Positions 52,135-59,758 of a stretch of 64,000 bases of DNA are shown here, one piece after another. Both the position numbers and the translations under genes were made by a program. The first letter of the stretch is position 1, and each line of letters begins with the position of its first letter. Below the pieces are notes generated by a model. It was not told the origin of the DNA and ran no database searches. It saw nothing but the letters and a program-made list of their open reading frames with translations. The DNA is from Clostridium sardiniense (lineage in GTDB: Bacteria; Bacillota; Clostridia; Clostridiales; Clostridiaceae), in assembly GCF_016907995.1 (NCBI RefSeq), contig NZ_JAFBDA010000018.1, positions 1 through 64,000 of the forward strand, in the 5' to 3' direction.

Positions 52135-53042
52135 TATTCCCCTTCACCTTCTTCATCCTCCCCAGGACGTTTCACTGTATATTTAGCAACTTCCTCGTCA
52201 TATTCGTCTTTAAATGGATTATGCTTCCCCATCATTTCGCATAAATTACCGAAGAACCATACACATACATATTTTTTAATCCAATTTGCAGCCATCCATT
52301 CTGGTAAAGGAGGAGGTACTGGCTTTTCATTTTCAAATTTTTTAATTAAAGTACCAAACGTAACTTGCTCCGAAGCCATACTAGCATTTTCTTGGGCTGG
52401 TTTAATATTTGCAGATCCTAGTAAATCCTGTAGTGTTTTAAGTTCTTTATCTACACTTTTTCCAAGTTGCCTTTTCTTTCTTATATCCAATCTTTGAAAA
52501 GCTATATCTTGGAACAGCATTTCTTGTGAGTATGAATCACATTCAAACCTTGTTGTTAAATTCTCGTATTCCTTCATTAAAAATCTATATTCATCTTCTG
52601 AATAGCCTTCACCCCAAAAATCAATTAAATCAACTTCACTAACTTCTTCATCCTCTAAATTTCCGTTATAAGTAATTTCTAATTCATAGGGTTCACTATC
52701 AATAAACGTTTTTTCTTTGTATTGATGCAATGAATTTACCTTTTGAAGATATGTTGCAAATATATTATTTACCCTACTTCTATTATTTTCTTCATTAAGT
52801 TGGTTGTATAAAGTTTTAGAATAATAAATATCAACTAATCTACATATTTCATATAGTGCTTTATTTTCACTATTGTGAGTATTTTTGAGTTTATCTGCAT
52901 ACTCTAATAGGCATTTCTTACAAATACACATTCTATTTTCATGATTTCCTTTAAATAAAGGACTAAATGACTTATAAAAATTTGCCGAAGTGGATTTTTT
53001 CTCTTCCCCACACATAGTACATTTTTGTAAAGGTGATGCCAT
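52134..53042 (-). CDS. Zinc-finger protein before terminase, probable small terminase subunit
   Basis: The start is the ATG ending at 53042 (MASPLQKC), preceded by GGGGGGAG; the longer frame from 53081 has no ribosome site. The 302-residue protein has CTMC (residues 7-10) and CICKKC (about 39-44) zinc knuckles, a helical middle and an RKKRQLGKSVDKELKTLQDLLGS segment. It overlaps terL by one base, the usual position of the small subunit, which recognises the packaging site. The zinc domain would be the DNA-binding part. An acidic tail (PGEDEEGEGE) ends it. Confidence 0.65.
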   Translation of the reverse strand: MASPLQKCTMCGEEKKSTSANFYKSFSPLFKGNHENRMCICKKCLLEYADKLKNTHNSENKALYEICRLVDIYYSKTLYNQLNEENNRSRVNNIFATYLQKVNSLHQYKEKTFIDSEPYELEITYNGNLEDEEVSEVDLIDFWGEGYSEDEYRFLMKEYENLTTRFECDSYSQEMLFQDIAFQRLDIRKKRQLGKSVDKELKTLQDLLGSANIKPAQENASMASEQVTFGTLIKKFENEKPVPPPLPEWMAANWIKKYVCVWFFGNLCEMMGKHNPFKDEYDEEVAKYTVKRPGEDEEGEGE

Positions 53043-53082
53043 AACCACTCCCCCCTTTCTTAAATTTTCAAATAATCTCAAT

Positions 53083-53108
53083 AAAAGACACCTAAATTAG
53101 GTATCTTA
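53083..53108 (-). terminator. Terminator after the AntA gene
   Basis: On the minus strand GATACCTAATTTAGGTGTC is followed by TTTTATT. Confidence 0.75.
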
Positions 53109-53116
53109 TCTTTAAG

Positions 53117-53959
53117 CTATTTATTATTTATTTTATTAAAATTTTCTCTAATATTTTTATATTTCATATTACAATAATTTTCTAAGAATTGTTTTCTAAT
53201 TTCAAATTCCATATTATTAGCTAAAAGCATACTATTATTATTCTGTAAATCTGATAACGCTTTATTAACTTCAATATCAAGATTGTCCCTAGTTTGGTTG
53301 TCTATAATACCTTTAATAAATCTAAGATCTATTGCTCTTTGACCTGTTAGTACAACATTTAACATATTTCCTTCTCTACTATAAAATGTTTCATTCAAGC
53401 AATCATAACCTTTTCTAATGCACCACTCATATATTGCTTGCTTCATTTCTTTATATCCAGCCCTTTCAGGATTTCTCTCTTTAATCCAATCTTCATACTC
53501 TTTAAGTATCTTTTCTATTAATATAAAGTAATCTCTAACTAATCTACCTTTATTTCTGACTTCTTCACTTGAATTTTTAGTAGTACCTATACTTAATGCT
53601 AATGCTTTTGCAGTTTCTAATGTTAATATGTAATTTTCTTCTGGTCTACCACCTTTAGAGTTTTTCTCAAGTTTGCGAATAACCTCAAAATCCTTATTTT
53701 CTCTATAAATTCCTACTATTTTTCTCTTAACCCAATCTGCAAATTTCCCCTGGGGTTCTCCTAGTTCACTCCATAATATTCTAGCATCAATAATAAATCC
53801 TTCTACATCTTGTAGTAGTAATTGTGGAAATGTATTTTGGTATTGGTCTATTAAATTCCATTCCTTTTCTGAACGGTTAAATTTATTAATTATGTCTAAC
53901 CTTTCAAACTTCTCTCCTTTGTATTTTTCTCCATTAATTGTCTTTTGAAATTTCTTCAT
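53117..53959 (-). CDS. AntA/AntB-type antirepressor
   Basis: The start is the ATG ending at 53959 (MKKFQKTING), eight bases after AAGGG; the ATG nine bases earlier is too close to that site. The 280-residue protein has an AntA domain at residues 60-145: IDARILWSELGEPQGKFADWVKRKI, then GRPEENYILTLETAKALALSIGTT and GRLVRDYFILIEK. The C-terminal half is helical. Such proteins antagonise phage repressors. It interrupts the terminase-side late genes and is followed by its own terminator. Confidence 0.85.
   Translation of the reverse strand: MKKFQKTINGEKYKGEKFERLDIINKFNRSEKEWNLIDQYQNTFPQLLLQDVEGFIIDARILWSELGEPQGKFADWVKRKIVGIYRENKDFEVIRKLEKNSKGGRPEENYILTLETAKALALSIGTTKNSSEEVRNKGRLVRDYFILIEKILKEYEDWIKERNPERAGYKEMKQAIYEWCIRKGYDCLNETFYSREGNMLNVVLTGQRAIDLRFIKGIIDNQTRDNLDIEVNKALSDLQNNNSMLLANNMEFEIRKQFLENYCNMKYKNIRENFNKINNK
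53124..53138 (-). promoter_or_regulatory. Candidate late promoter motif TAATAAAATAAATAA before the terminase genes
   Basis: An exact copy, overlapping the last codons of the AntA gene and about 80 bases before the small terminase start. The terminator at 53083-53108 lies between them, so promoter activity here would have to pass it. Confidence 0.35.
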
Positions 53960-53984
53960 AAATCTCATCCCTTCTTTGTTTTAA

Positions 53985-54103
53985 TTTCTTATTTTGAAGT
54001 ATCTCTATACACTCCAATCGTATTTTAACTTTCTTATTTCAACGACAAATAGAGTGAGTAGCTACTCCCACTCATTTCATCATTTACACTTCAAAATAAG
54101 AAA
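53985..54103. repeat. Long inverted repeat upstream of the AntA gene
   Basis: TTTCTTATTTTGAAGT (53985-54000) and its exact complement ACTTCAAAATAAGAAA (54088-54103) are separated by 87 bases that contain a nested hairpin GAGTG-AGTAGCTACT-CCCACTC. Possible packaging site, operator or structured leader. Confidence 0.6.
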
Positions 54104-54131
54104 GGTGTTAAGGATAAAACACCATTGCAAT

Positions 54132-54170
54132 ATATAAGAAGTCTAGATTTATTGCTAGACTCCTTTTTTA
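54132..54170 (+). terminator. Hairpin with T-run on the plus strand
   Basis: GTCTAG-ATTTATTG-CTAGAC followed by TCCTTTTTTA on the plus strand. No plus-strand gene precedes it, so it may protect the leftward genes from opposing transcription, or act as a processing hairpin on the minus strand. Confidence 0.45.
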
Positions 54171-54182
54171 TTTATTTTATTA
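54168..54182 (-). promoter_or_regulatory. Candidate late promoter motif TAATAAAATAAATAA upstream of the AntA gene
   Basis: An exact copy, in the gap between the 108-residue gene and the long inverted repeat. Confidence 0.4.
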
Positions 54183-54193
54183 AGGCTGCTATT

Positions 54194-54520
54194 TTAATAT
54201 AACCAAATTAAATCTTTATCTACTAAAAATCTATCTTCTTGCACTTTTGACATAGCATCTTGTAACACTTCATCATCTATCCATAACATTTCTGTATCGT
54301 GCCAAATATAATCTTCATTTTCATCTTTTATTTTCTCAACATTAATGCAATCACCTAGTCTAGTTAAGCATAAGAATTCATCAGTAAATTCAACATTTGT
54401 TGAAACTATAAATTCTCTCTCATTGCATACATCAAAAAATAATTGTTTGATAAACGGTTCGTTTCCAATTACACTTATATCTTCATTTTCTAGTATCTCA
54501 TTTTTTAAATCTATATTCAT
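54194..54520 (-). CDS. Small acidic protein of unknown function
   Basis: The 108-residue acidic protein (NEDISVIGNEPFIKQLFFDVCNEREFIVSTNVEFTDEFLCLTRLGDCINVEKIKDENEDYIWHDTEMLWIDDEVLQDAMSKV) lies 12 bases after the metallophosphoesterase gene with a GGAGAGATAGAAT start. The alternating strands and acidic charge recall DNA-mimic or inhibitor proteins, but no family is recognised. Confidence 0.6.
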   Translation of the reverse strand: MNIDLKNEILENEDISVIGNEPFIKQLFFDVCNEREFIVSTNVEFTDEFLCLTRLGDCINVEKIKDENEDYIWHDTEMLWIDDEVLQDAMSKVQEDRFLVDKDLIWLY

Positions 54521-54532
54521 ATTCTATCTCTC

Positions 54533-56092
54533 CTAAAATTCAATATCTTTTATATATTCTCTTTGTCCATTTGAGTAAATATATAATCTTTGTCCAGGTG
54601 TAGAAGTTTTTCTAATGTCTTTTGAATAAGTATCTGTTCCTGCAAAGGATCTTGACATAAATACTTCACAACAATGGAACTCCTCCATTTTATTATGATG
54701 ATAATGTGCTGTATGTATTTCATCAGACCTACCAAACATCATACCTAAATCACTAGCCATTTTATTAAATTTATCTAAATGTCCATGAGTCTCATAAATC
54801 TTAACACCTTCTATTTCTTTCATTATTACGCCATTGTCTAATAAATTCTTTTCAAAAAATACATTGCTGTATTCAGATCTATCTTTGAACATCCATCCTA
54901 AACCTAATGAAACAAATCTTTCAAAATTTTCTTTCTCTGTAGATGCATCTTTATTTTTATATACTCTTCCATGATTCCCCACTAAATCTGAATAGATTAC
55001 TTTATCAAATACTTGAGAAAATTCAATAAGCATTTTACCTATAATTTCAACTGCTACTGCAACTTGGTCATCAATAAGTATTTCACTTTCTTTGATTATC
55101 GAGTCATGTATAATACCAGATATAATATCCCCTAAGTTTGAGACATGTATTTCTGTGATACCTAATTCGGCAGCAGTTTCGATAACTTCTTTAGTTAATT
55201 CTTCTGCTCTACTATATGCTTCTGCAACATCATATGTATTAAAATAGTTATCACATTTAATTCCTATATGTAAATCAGCCAAATCTAATAAGGCAACCCT
55301 TTTATTTTTATAAGGTTTAATTTCTATATTATAATTGCTAGGGTAAATTTCAATTTTATTAATTTTCTCCATTGCTTTGTTGTATAGATAATCTTTATCT
55401 CTATATATATTTAATTCTTTCTTCATTTCAGAAATTTCTTTCTCTTGAAGTTTGATGAAATATTCATTTTTCTTTTGTTCTAAAGTTTTATTTACTAAAT
55501 TATCGATATTTCCTTCTTCTAATTCTGAATCAAGAAAAGGCACATCATCATGAACTATATTAAAAGCATATTTGATTAGCATAAAATCTCTTCTAGGAAT
55601 ATTTAAAGTCCTACAAACCTGAGATACCCCTATTCCTTGACCACAATAAATTTCTTTTATTCTTTTAACAGTATCTTTTTTAACCTTTAATTGTCTATCA
55701 GAAGAATAAATGGTATAGTATTCACCAGTTTCAACTACTTTCATAGTCTTTTCTTCTTTAGCTTCTAATTTTTGAAGTTCTTTTTCATATTTCTCTTTTT
55801 CTTTTATAATGTTTTCTAGTTCTTTTTTCTCATCTCTAATTAATTTTTCACTATTTTTAACTTCATTTACTATTTCATCTTTGGCAAACCTTACATTCTT
55901 GCCTACATGATTTGAAAACTCTTTATAAGCATAACTAAGTTTTCTTAAATGATCTGGTGAACAATTAACACCCAATATATTAACAAGTTCCTCCCATGAA
56001 ACTCTAATTTCTTTATCTAATTTTAAAGTACATAATCTTACTTTATATTCAAAATCTGATTCATTAACTCTCCTTTTTAATAAATCTTCCAA
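54533..56092 (-). CDS. Calcineurin-like metallophosphoesterase with N-terminal helical/HTH region
   Basis: The 519-residue protein has a coiled-coil and HTH-like N-terminal half (residues 10-240, with QVCRTLNIPRRDFMLIKYAF) and a C-terminal metallophosphoesterase: DLADLHIG, VSNLGDIISG, GNHGR, THGHLDKFN and HTAHYHHNKMEE provide the full D-x-H, G-D-x-x, G-N-H and H-x-H metal set. In SPbeta a comparable gene (yonJ region) lies between yonK and the terminase genes, so this is a conserved neighbour of the late module. Substrate is unknown; the HTH suggests DNA. Confidence 0.82.
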   Translation of the reverse strand: MEDLLKRRVNESDFEYKVRLCTLKLDKEIRVSWEELVNILGVNCSPDHLRKLSYAYKEFSNHVGKNVRFAKDEIVNEVKNSEKLIRDEKKELENIIKEKEKYEKELQKLEAKEEKTMKVVETGEYYTIYSSDRQLKVKKDTVKRIKEIYCGQGIGVSQVCRTLNIPRRDFMLIKYAFNIVHDDVPFLDSELEEGNIDNLVNKTLEQKKNEYFIKLQEKEISEMKKELNIYRDKDYLYNKAMEKINKIEIYPSNYNIEIKPYKNKRVALLDLADLHIGIKCDNYFNTYDVAEAYSRAEELTKEVIETAAELGITEIHVSNLGDIISGIIHDSIIKESEILIDDQVAVAVEIIGKMLIEFSQVFDKVIYSDLVGNHGRVYKNKDASTEKENFERFVSLGLGWMFKDRSEYSNVFFEKNLLDNGVIMKEIEGVKIYETHGHLDKFNKMASDLGMMFGRSDEIHTAHYHHNKMEEFHCCEVFMSRSFAGTDTYSKDIRKTSTPGQRLYIYSNGQREYIKDIEF

Positions 56093-56132
56093 TTTAATTA
56101 CTCTCCCTTTTTATTCTTTATTTATTTTTATA

Positions 56133-57536
56133 CTAATTATTTTCATGACTAAATATAAAACCTTTATAACTCTTCAGCCTACCTGTACAAACTCCAGATA
56201 TGCCTGCTGTATCAAACTTTTCTCCAAAAATCTCCTCACTTTTGTTTGCTAATTCTTTATTAGATTTAAAACATCCTAATAAATCATCATCCTTAAAAAC
56301 ATAAACTTTCTTTTCATGCTTTTTATGATTTTTTACTATTGTCTTTCTACTTTCAAGTGCTGGATCATATATGCATAACCCCATACTTGCTCCAATTTTT
56401 AAATGTCTAACTATTGTACTCCTTGCTATCATAGTTTTATTACTGATATTCTCTACGGTCTCATTTTCTTTTTTGCTATTCCAATAGTCACATATTTGTT
56501 TTGTTGTATTCTCAATAGCAAACTCTGCACATTTGAGCCAGTCCACTTTTAATAAATCGAATAACTTAGACAGTTTTAATTTTAAAATACTATTTTTTAT
56601 ATATTCTAAGTTACTTTCTCTACAATCTAATTCTATATAGTGTTTAATCCCATTTTTTAATGCACTTTCTCTTTTATATTTATCATTTTGCTGTTCTTGT
56701 TTTAAAGTTCTACCTCCAAGATGTTCAAAAGTATGATCTTCATAATGCTGTCTACCATGAGTTTCTATGATACAATTTAAATCTTTAATATAGAAATCAT
56801 ACCTCTTATTTTCTGCCCATTTAGGTGAATATTCTGTTTTGAAACTTATATTTAATTGTCTTAACATATTAAATATAAATTTTTCTGGATAACTCTTACT
56901 ATTCCTACAACTACACCCTATTGATTTTCTTTCATAAATCTTCTTTATAACAACTTTTCTTTTGTTATTACAAATAGGACAGATAACAGTTGTTTTTTGT
57001 CCACTTCTACTACTATATTTCTTAGCATCCTCTTCACTAATTCCTAAATCGCACATCCATCTATCAGTATCCCATATGGTATTAATACCTAACTTAATCT
57101 TCTTTTTAAAACTATTACAAACATTGCATCCATGCTTTTTTAATAAGCCATCTTCTATTATCCAATCTTCATTTCCACATTTATTACAATGATATTTATA
57201 ATACCTTCTTTTTATATTTTGATTATCTTTTCTTCTTGATCTATCTATAATTAAAAAATCTTGTTTTTCATTTTTTAAAAGAGTATCTATTTCAATTCTA
57301 TATTCGCCATTAATTTTCCCTACAATTTTTCCAAATTCACATTTTTTAAATCCATCTGTAGATATTTCATATTGTTTGCCGTTATATTTAATTGTTAAAT
57401 AATTATTTTCTTTAGACGCTATATAAGCTTCCCCCTCTATATCATCATATATAAAAGGCACGTTACATCCTACTGATTTCTTCCAATCAATACGATTCCC
57501 TCTTTTAGGCAAATCTTCTAAAAATACTTTTCTCAT
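56133..57536 (-). CDS. Free-standing homing endonuclease with zinc ribbons and EDxHD/PD-(D/E)XK core
   Basis: The 467-residue protein has zinc knuckles CNKC/CNVC (about 125-155) and CPICNNK with a CSC cluster (about 190-215). The nuclease core is SYPEKFIFNMLRQLNISFKTEYS, then KRYDFYIKDLNCIIETHGRQHYEDH. It ends with a DWLKCAEFA module, HTH repeats and a KVYVFKDDDLLGCFKSNKEL NUMOD-like tail. It is paralogous to the enzyme at 29689-31125 over its C-terminal two thirds. There is no intron signature around it. A motif close to the candidate late promoter lies 35 bases upstream. Confidence 0.75.
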   Translation of the reverse strand: MRKVFLEDLPKRGNRIDWKKSVGCNVPFIYDDIEGEAYIASKENNYLTIKYNGKQYEISTDGFKKCEFGKIVGKINGEYRIEIDTLLKNEKQDFLIIDRSRRKDNQNIKRRYYKYHCNKCGNEDWIIEDGLLKKHGCNVCNSFKKKIKLGINTIWDTDRWMCDLGISEEDAKKYSSRSGQKTTVICPICNNKRKVVIKKIYERKSIGCSCRNSKSYPEKFIFNMLRQLNISFKTEYSPKWAENKRYDFYIKDLNCIIETHGRQHYEDHTFEHLGGRTLKQEQQNDKYKRESALKNGIKHYIELDCRESNLEYIKNSILKLKLSKLFDLLKVDWLKCAEFAIENTTKQICDYWNSKKENETVENISNKTMIARSTIVRHLKIGASMGLCIYDPALESRKTIVKNHKKHEKKVYVFKDDDLLGCFKSNKELANKSEEIFGEKFDTAGISGVCTGRLKSYKGFIFSHENN

Positions 57537-57570
57537 TTTATTTCATCAATCCTTTCATCACATTTATAAT

Positions 57571-57585
57571 TTATTTATTTTGTTA
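57571..57585 (-). promoter_or_regulatory. Candidate late promoter motif (one mismatch) before the endonuclease
   Basis: TAACAAAATAAATAA overlaps the stop of the DUF5659-like gene and lies 35 bases before the endonuclease start. Confidence 0.35.
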
Positions 57586-57733
57586 TTTCTTTTAAATCTT
57601 CCATCAATCCATTCGTTCTTTTAAAAAGAAATATTAAATATTTTCTATTATTTTTATCTCTATCTATTTTTAATAACTTGTGTCCTCTACTTAAAAGTAT
57701 GTTTGCATCATTATAATTTCTTACTACTTGCAT
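57575..57733 (-). CDS. DUF5659-like small protein
   Basis: The start is the ATG ending at 57733, seven bases after TTGGAG; the longer frame from 57805 begins with hydrophobic residues encoded inside the neighbouring zinc-ribbon gene and has no ribosome site. The 52-residue product QVVRNYNDANILLSRGHKLLKIDRDKNNRKYLIFLFKRTNGL fits the DUF5659 pattern (ALLxxGxKLLxIDRDKxxxxxLIFxFK). Such proteins are common phage small genes of unknown role. Confidence 0.65.
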   Translation of the reverse strand: MQVVRNYNDANILLSRGHKLLKIDRDKNNRKYLIFLFKRTNGLMEDLKEITK

Positions 57734-57752
57734 AATATACACTCCAATATTT

Positions 57753-57923
57753 TTATTTTGATTCGTAATGTGAATATTCACAATTAGGACAATTATAAAC
57801 CACACCTAACTTAATATGGTCTATATAACCCATATCTTCTAATTCGCTTGTCAAAAATTTCTTCCCACAACTTGGACACATATAGTCCCAAAATTTATGT
57901 TTTTCATTTCTTTTTTCTCCCAC
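57753..57923 (-). CDS. Small zinc-ribbon protein, 56 residues
   Basis: A GTG ending at 57923, eight bases after GAGG, opens a 56-residue frame with CPSC (residues 16-19) and CPNC (45-48), a complete two-knuckle ribbon. It stops at 57753, 20 bases before the DUF5659-like gene's start. Short but well formed; nucleic-acid or polymerase binding is plausible. Confidence 0.6.
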   Translation of the reverse strand: MGEKRNEKHKFWDYMCPSCGKKFLTSELEDMGYIDHIKLGVVYNCPNCEYSHYESK

Positions 57924-58013
57924 TTTTATCTTCCTCTCTTGTCTTTTTTATGTTATAATGTTATTTGTGAAAATAGACGAATACGAAAAGGTCGCTATAT
58001 AGTTTATATAAAT

Positions 58014-58046
58014 AAAAAGCACTCACTTAATTATGAGTGCTTTATA
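58014..58046 (-). terminator. Terminator after the lysine-rich membrane protein gene
   Basis: On the minus strand AAAGCACTCA-TAATTAAG-TGAGTGCTTTTTATT. The same hairpin has a short T-run on the plus strand. Confidence 0.85.
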
Positions 58047-58083
58047 ATTCATATATTTGTTTTATTTTTTTTAATTTAATGTT

Positions 58084-58635
58084 CTATTTCTTTTTTTTAC
58101 TTTTCGTTTTGGTTTTTGTTTTTGTTTTGGTTTTTTCTTCTTTAGCTTCTTTAGCTTCTTTTTGTTTTAATACTTCTAATCTTAATTTTATAATTTCTAT
58201 TTTTGCCTTATATACTCTATTTCTTATACTTTTATAAAAATTATAAGAAAGTGAAATAATTATTAAACCTATTAAAATTTTTACACCATTTACAAGTGTA
58301 TAATCTCCATTAGATAGTAAATTAAACATAGTATTTATAACTGTACTATTAAATAAAAATGAAGCAAATGCTAAAGAAAGAGAAATATATACCATAGTGC
58401 TATCTACAGGGTAGATCTTTGATTGTAGCTCAATTCTCATAAAATTTAAATTATCGATATCATAATCTTCAATTTCTTCTTTATAGTCCTCATAATTTTT
58501 TTTAGTAATTCTATAAAATTTTTTCTTCTTGATTTTTTCTAATTTCTCCAAAGTTTTCTTCTTGATTTTTTCTAATTTTTCCAAATTTTTCCCTCCCGTC
58601 TTATGTATATTAACATAATCTTTGGAAAAGGTCAT
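58084..58635 (-). CDS. Membrane protein with lysine-rich repeat tail
   Basis: The start is the ATG ending at 58635, six bases after AAGGAG; the longer frame from 58731 would run through the tRNA gene. The 183-residue protein has an N-terminal duplicated coil (LEKLEKIKKK twice), two membrane helices (MVYISLSLAFASFLFN and VKILIGLIIISLSYNF) and a C-terminal KAKEEKTKTKTKTKTKS repeat with ten or more lysines. The tail probably binds nucleic acid or membrane phosphate. The TK repeat is encoded by AAAACC/AAAACA triplet slippage. Function unknown. Confidence 0.65.
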   Translation of the reverse strand: MTFSKDYVNIHKTGGKNLEKLEKIKKKTLEKLEKIKKKKFYRITKKNYEDYKEEIEDYDIDNLNFMRIELQSKIYPVDSTMVYISLSLAFASFLFNSTVINTMFNLLSNGDYTLVNGVKILIGLIIISLSYNFYKSIRNRVYKAKIEIIKLRLEVLKQKEAKEAKEEKTKTKTKTKTKSKKKK

Positions 58636-58671
58636 CAAAAACTCCTTGTTATATAATTTTATATTAAAATT

Positions 58672-58745
58672 TGGCAAAAATGCAGAGAATTGAACTCTGA
58701 TTAAATGGTTAACAGCCATCCGTTCTACCATTGAACTACATTTCC
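58672..58745 (-). tRNA. tRNA-Asn (anticodon GTT), CCA encoded
   Basis: A 74-base cloverleaf folds completely: acceptor GGAAATG with CATTTTT (two G-T pairs), D stem GTTC/GAAC, anticodon stem GATGG/CCATT with loop CTGTTAA, T stem CAGAG/CTCTG with TTCAATT loop, discriminator G and encoded CCA. The AAC codon is served; asparagine is abundant in these tail proteins. Late-region location suggests it supports structural protein synthesis. Confidence 0.93.
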
Positions 58746-58862
58746 ATATTAAAAGGATACAAGACTCATCTCATACCCCTAATAACCCTACCATCCTTGT
58801 GAATATCATCTCCGTATTGAATTAACCTCCATTTTTAAAAGGTTGGATATAACCTTGAATCA

Positions 58863-59057
58863 TTATGCTAATGGTTGTTCAATCTTTTTCTTTAATGTAA
58901 ACTCAACTTCTGTTCCATCAAAATTCTTAATTATATCAGTTAAAGAAACTTCTCCTTCTTCTGATTCAACTACCATATTTTCTAAATCTTCTACATTAAG
59001 AGTACCTACTAATTTATACTCATCAGAAGTTGTTCTAATATTTTTTGCTTTTGCCAT
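58863..59057 (-). CDS. YonK-family protein
   Basis: The start is the ATG ending at 59057 (MAKAKN), five bases after GGTGG. The 64-residue protein has a strand-rich first half (YKLVGTLNVEDLENMVVESEEGEVSLTDIIKNFDGTEVEFTLKKK), which is the YonK pattern: a short acidic sheet, then LxxxxxxFDGxEVxxxLKxK. In SPbeta yonK lies near yonN and yonO as here. Function unknown; a small partner of the phage polymerase is possible from the conserved neighbourhood. Confidence 0.7.
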   Translation of the reverse strand: MAKAKNIRTTSDEYKLVGTLNVEDLENMVVESEEGEVSLTDIIKNFDGTEVEFTLKKKIEQPLA

Positions 59058-59101
59058 TAATTCCACCTACTCTTCATTTATTTTGATTAAAAGTCTTATT
59101 T

Positions 59102-59130
59102 TAATAGGAAAGTCCGAAGACAATCCTATT
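59102..59130 (-). terminator. UUCG-capped hairpin after the HU gene
   Basis: On the minus strand AATAGGATTGTC-TTCG-GACTTTCCTATT is followed by AAAAT, not a T-run. It is a very stable hairpin that could stop RNA polymerase or protect the 3' end. Confidence 0.55.
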
Positions 59131-59141
59131 ATTTATATATT

Positions 59142-59417
59142 CTACTTATTCACTTTTTCTTTTAATGTTTTACTAGCCTTAAATGCTGGAGCTTTTTTAG
59201 CTTCTATGTGCATCTTTTCTCCTGTTAATGGATTGTGACCTTCTCTAGCTGCTCTTTCTCTAGTCTCGAAAGTTCCAAATCCAACTAATTGAACTCTTTC
59301 ACCATTTTCTAAAGCTTCTTCAACACTTTCTACAAATGCTTTTAAAGCTACTTCTGTTTCCTTCTTTGTTGATCCTGATTTTTCTGCCATTCTTCCTATT
59401 AATTCTTTCTTATTCAT
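59142..59417 (-). CDS. HU-family DNA-binding protein (YonN-like)
   Basis: The 91-residue protein is a full-length HU: MNKKELIGRMAEKSGSTKKETEVALKAFVESVEEALENGERVQLVGFGTFETRERAAREGHNPLTGEKMHIEAKKAPAFKASKTLKEKVNK. The beta-arm motif GFGTFE...R.GRNP-like NPLTGE and the C-terminal helix are all present. SPbeta has an HU-like gene (yonN) beside yonO and yonK, the same neighbours as here. It bends and compacts phage DNA. Confidence 0.93.
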   Translation of the reverse strand: MNKKELIGRMAEKSGSTKKETEVALKAFVESVEEALENGERVQLVGFGTFETRERAAREGHNPLTGEKMHIEAKKAPAFKASKTLKEKVNK

Positions 59418-59445
59418 AATTATCTACTCCTTTTTCTCTCTTTTT

Positions 59446-59460
59446 TTATTTATTTTATTA
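59446..59460 (-). promoter_or_regulatory. Candidate late promoter motif TAATAAAATAAATAA before the HU gene
   Basis: An exact copy, about 30 bases before the HU start codon. Confidence 0.4.
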
Positions 59461-59679
59461 AGCCATAAGGCTTTTGGTTTACTTGTTTAACTTTATACCT
59501 TTAAAAAATAACTTTCTCTTTTGTGATAGGATAGTCCTTACGCTCTGACTATCCCACACAAAGAGAGAAATAAAATTTGAGAGGTATAAAAATGAAATGA
59601 TAGAGTAATTGTTTATTTATTTTATAAAATATTGCTTTTATTTACTCTACCATAAGGTATCGTTTAGAGGGTTCTTATA

Positions 59680-59700
59680 TAAAACGCTACAAGCGTTGAT
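59680..59700 (-). terminator. Possible terminator after the RNA polymerase gene
   Basis: On the minus strand AACGCTTGTAGCGTTTTATATAA, a six-pair stem with a short T/A tail. Modest strength. Confidence 0.5.
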
Positions 59701-59758
59701 ATAACTAGCTTTAAGAGGTATTACTTAAATTTATTTTTTAAAAACGTAAACGAAATTA

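Larger units (their letters stand above)
59418..59758 (-). promoter_or_regulatory. Long structured leader between the RNA polymerase and HU genes
   Basis: 340 bases without a gene. Near 59503-59572 the minus strand has a long stem, TTTCTCTCTTTGTGTGGGATAGTC against GACTATCCTATCACAAAAGAGAAA (given here in parts), with loop AGAGCGTAAG. Near 59680-59700 an AACGCTTGTAGCGTT hairpin plus TTATA could end the polymerase message. The recurring AT-only motif occurs exactly at 59446-59460 and with two mismatches at 59613-59627. This may be a regulatory leader for HU. Confidence 0.5.

Noticed and set aside
53146..53959. AntA gene considered as the small terminase because of its position
   Set aside because: The AntA domain is clear, and the zinc-finger gene directly coupled to terL is the better small-subunit candidate.
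57734..57805. Hydrophobic N-terminal extension of the DUF5659-like protein
   Set aside because: It lies within the end of the zinc-ribbon gene, and TTGGAG is correctly spaced only for the ATG at 57733.
58636..58731. N-terminal extension of the lysine-rich membrane protein
   Set aside because: It runs antiparallel to no gene but straight through the tRNA-Asn, and a proper ribosome site precedes the ATG at 58635.
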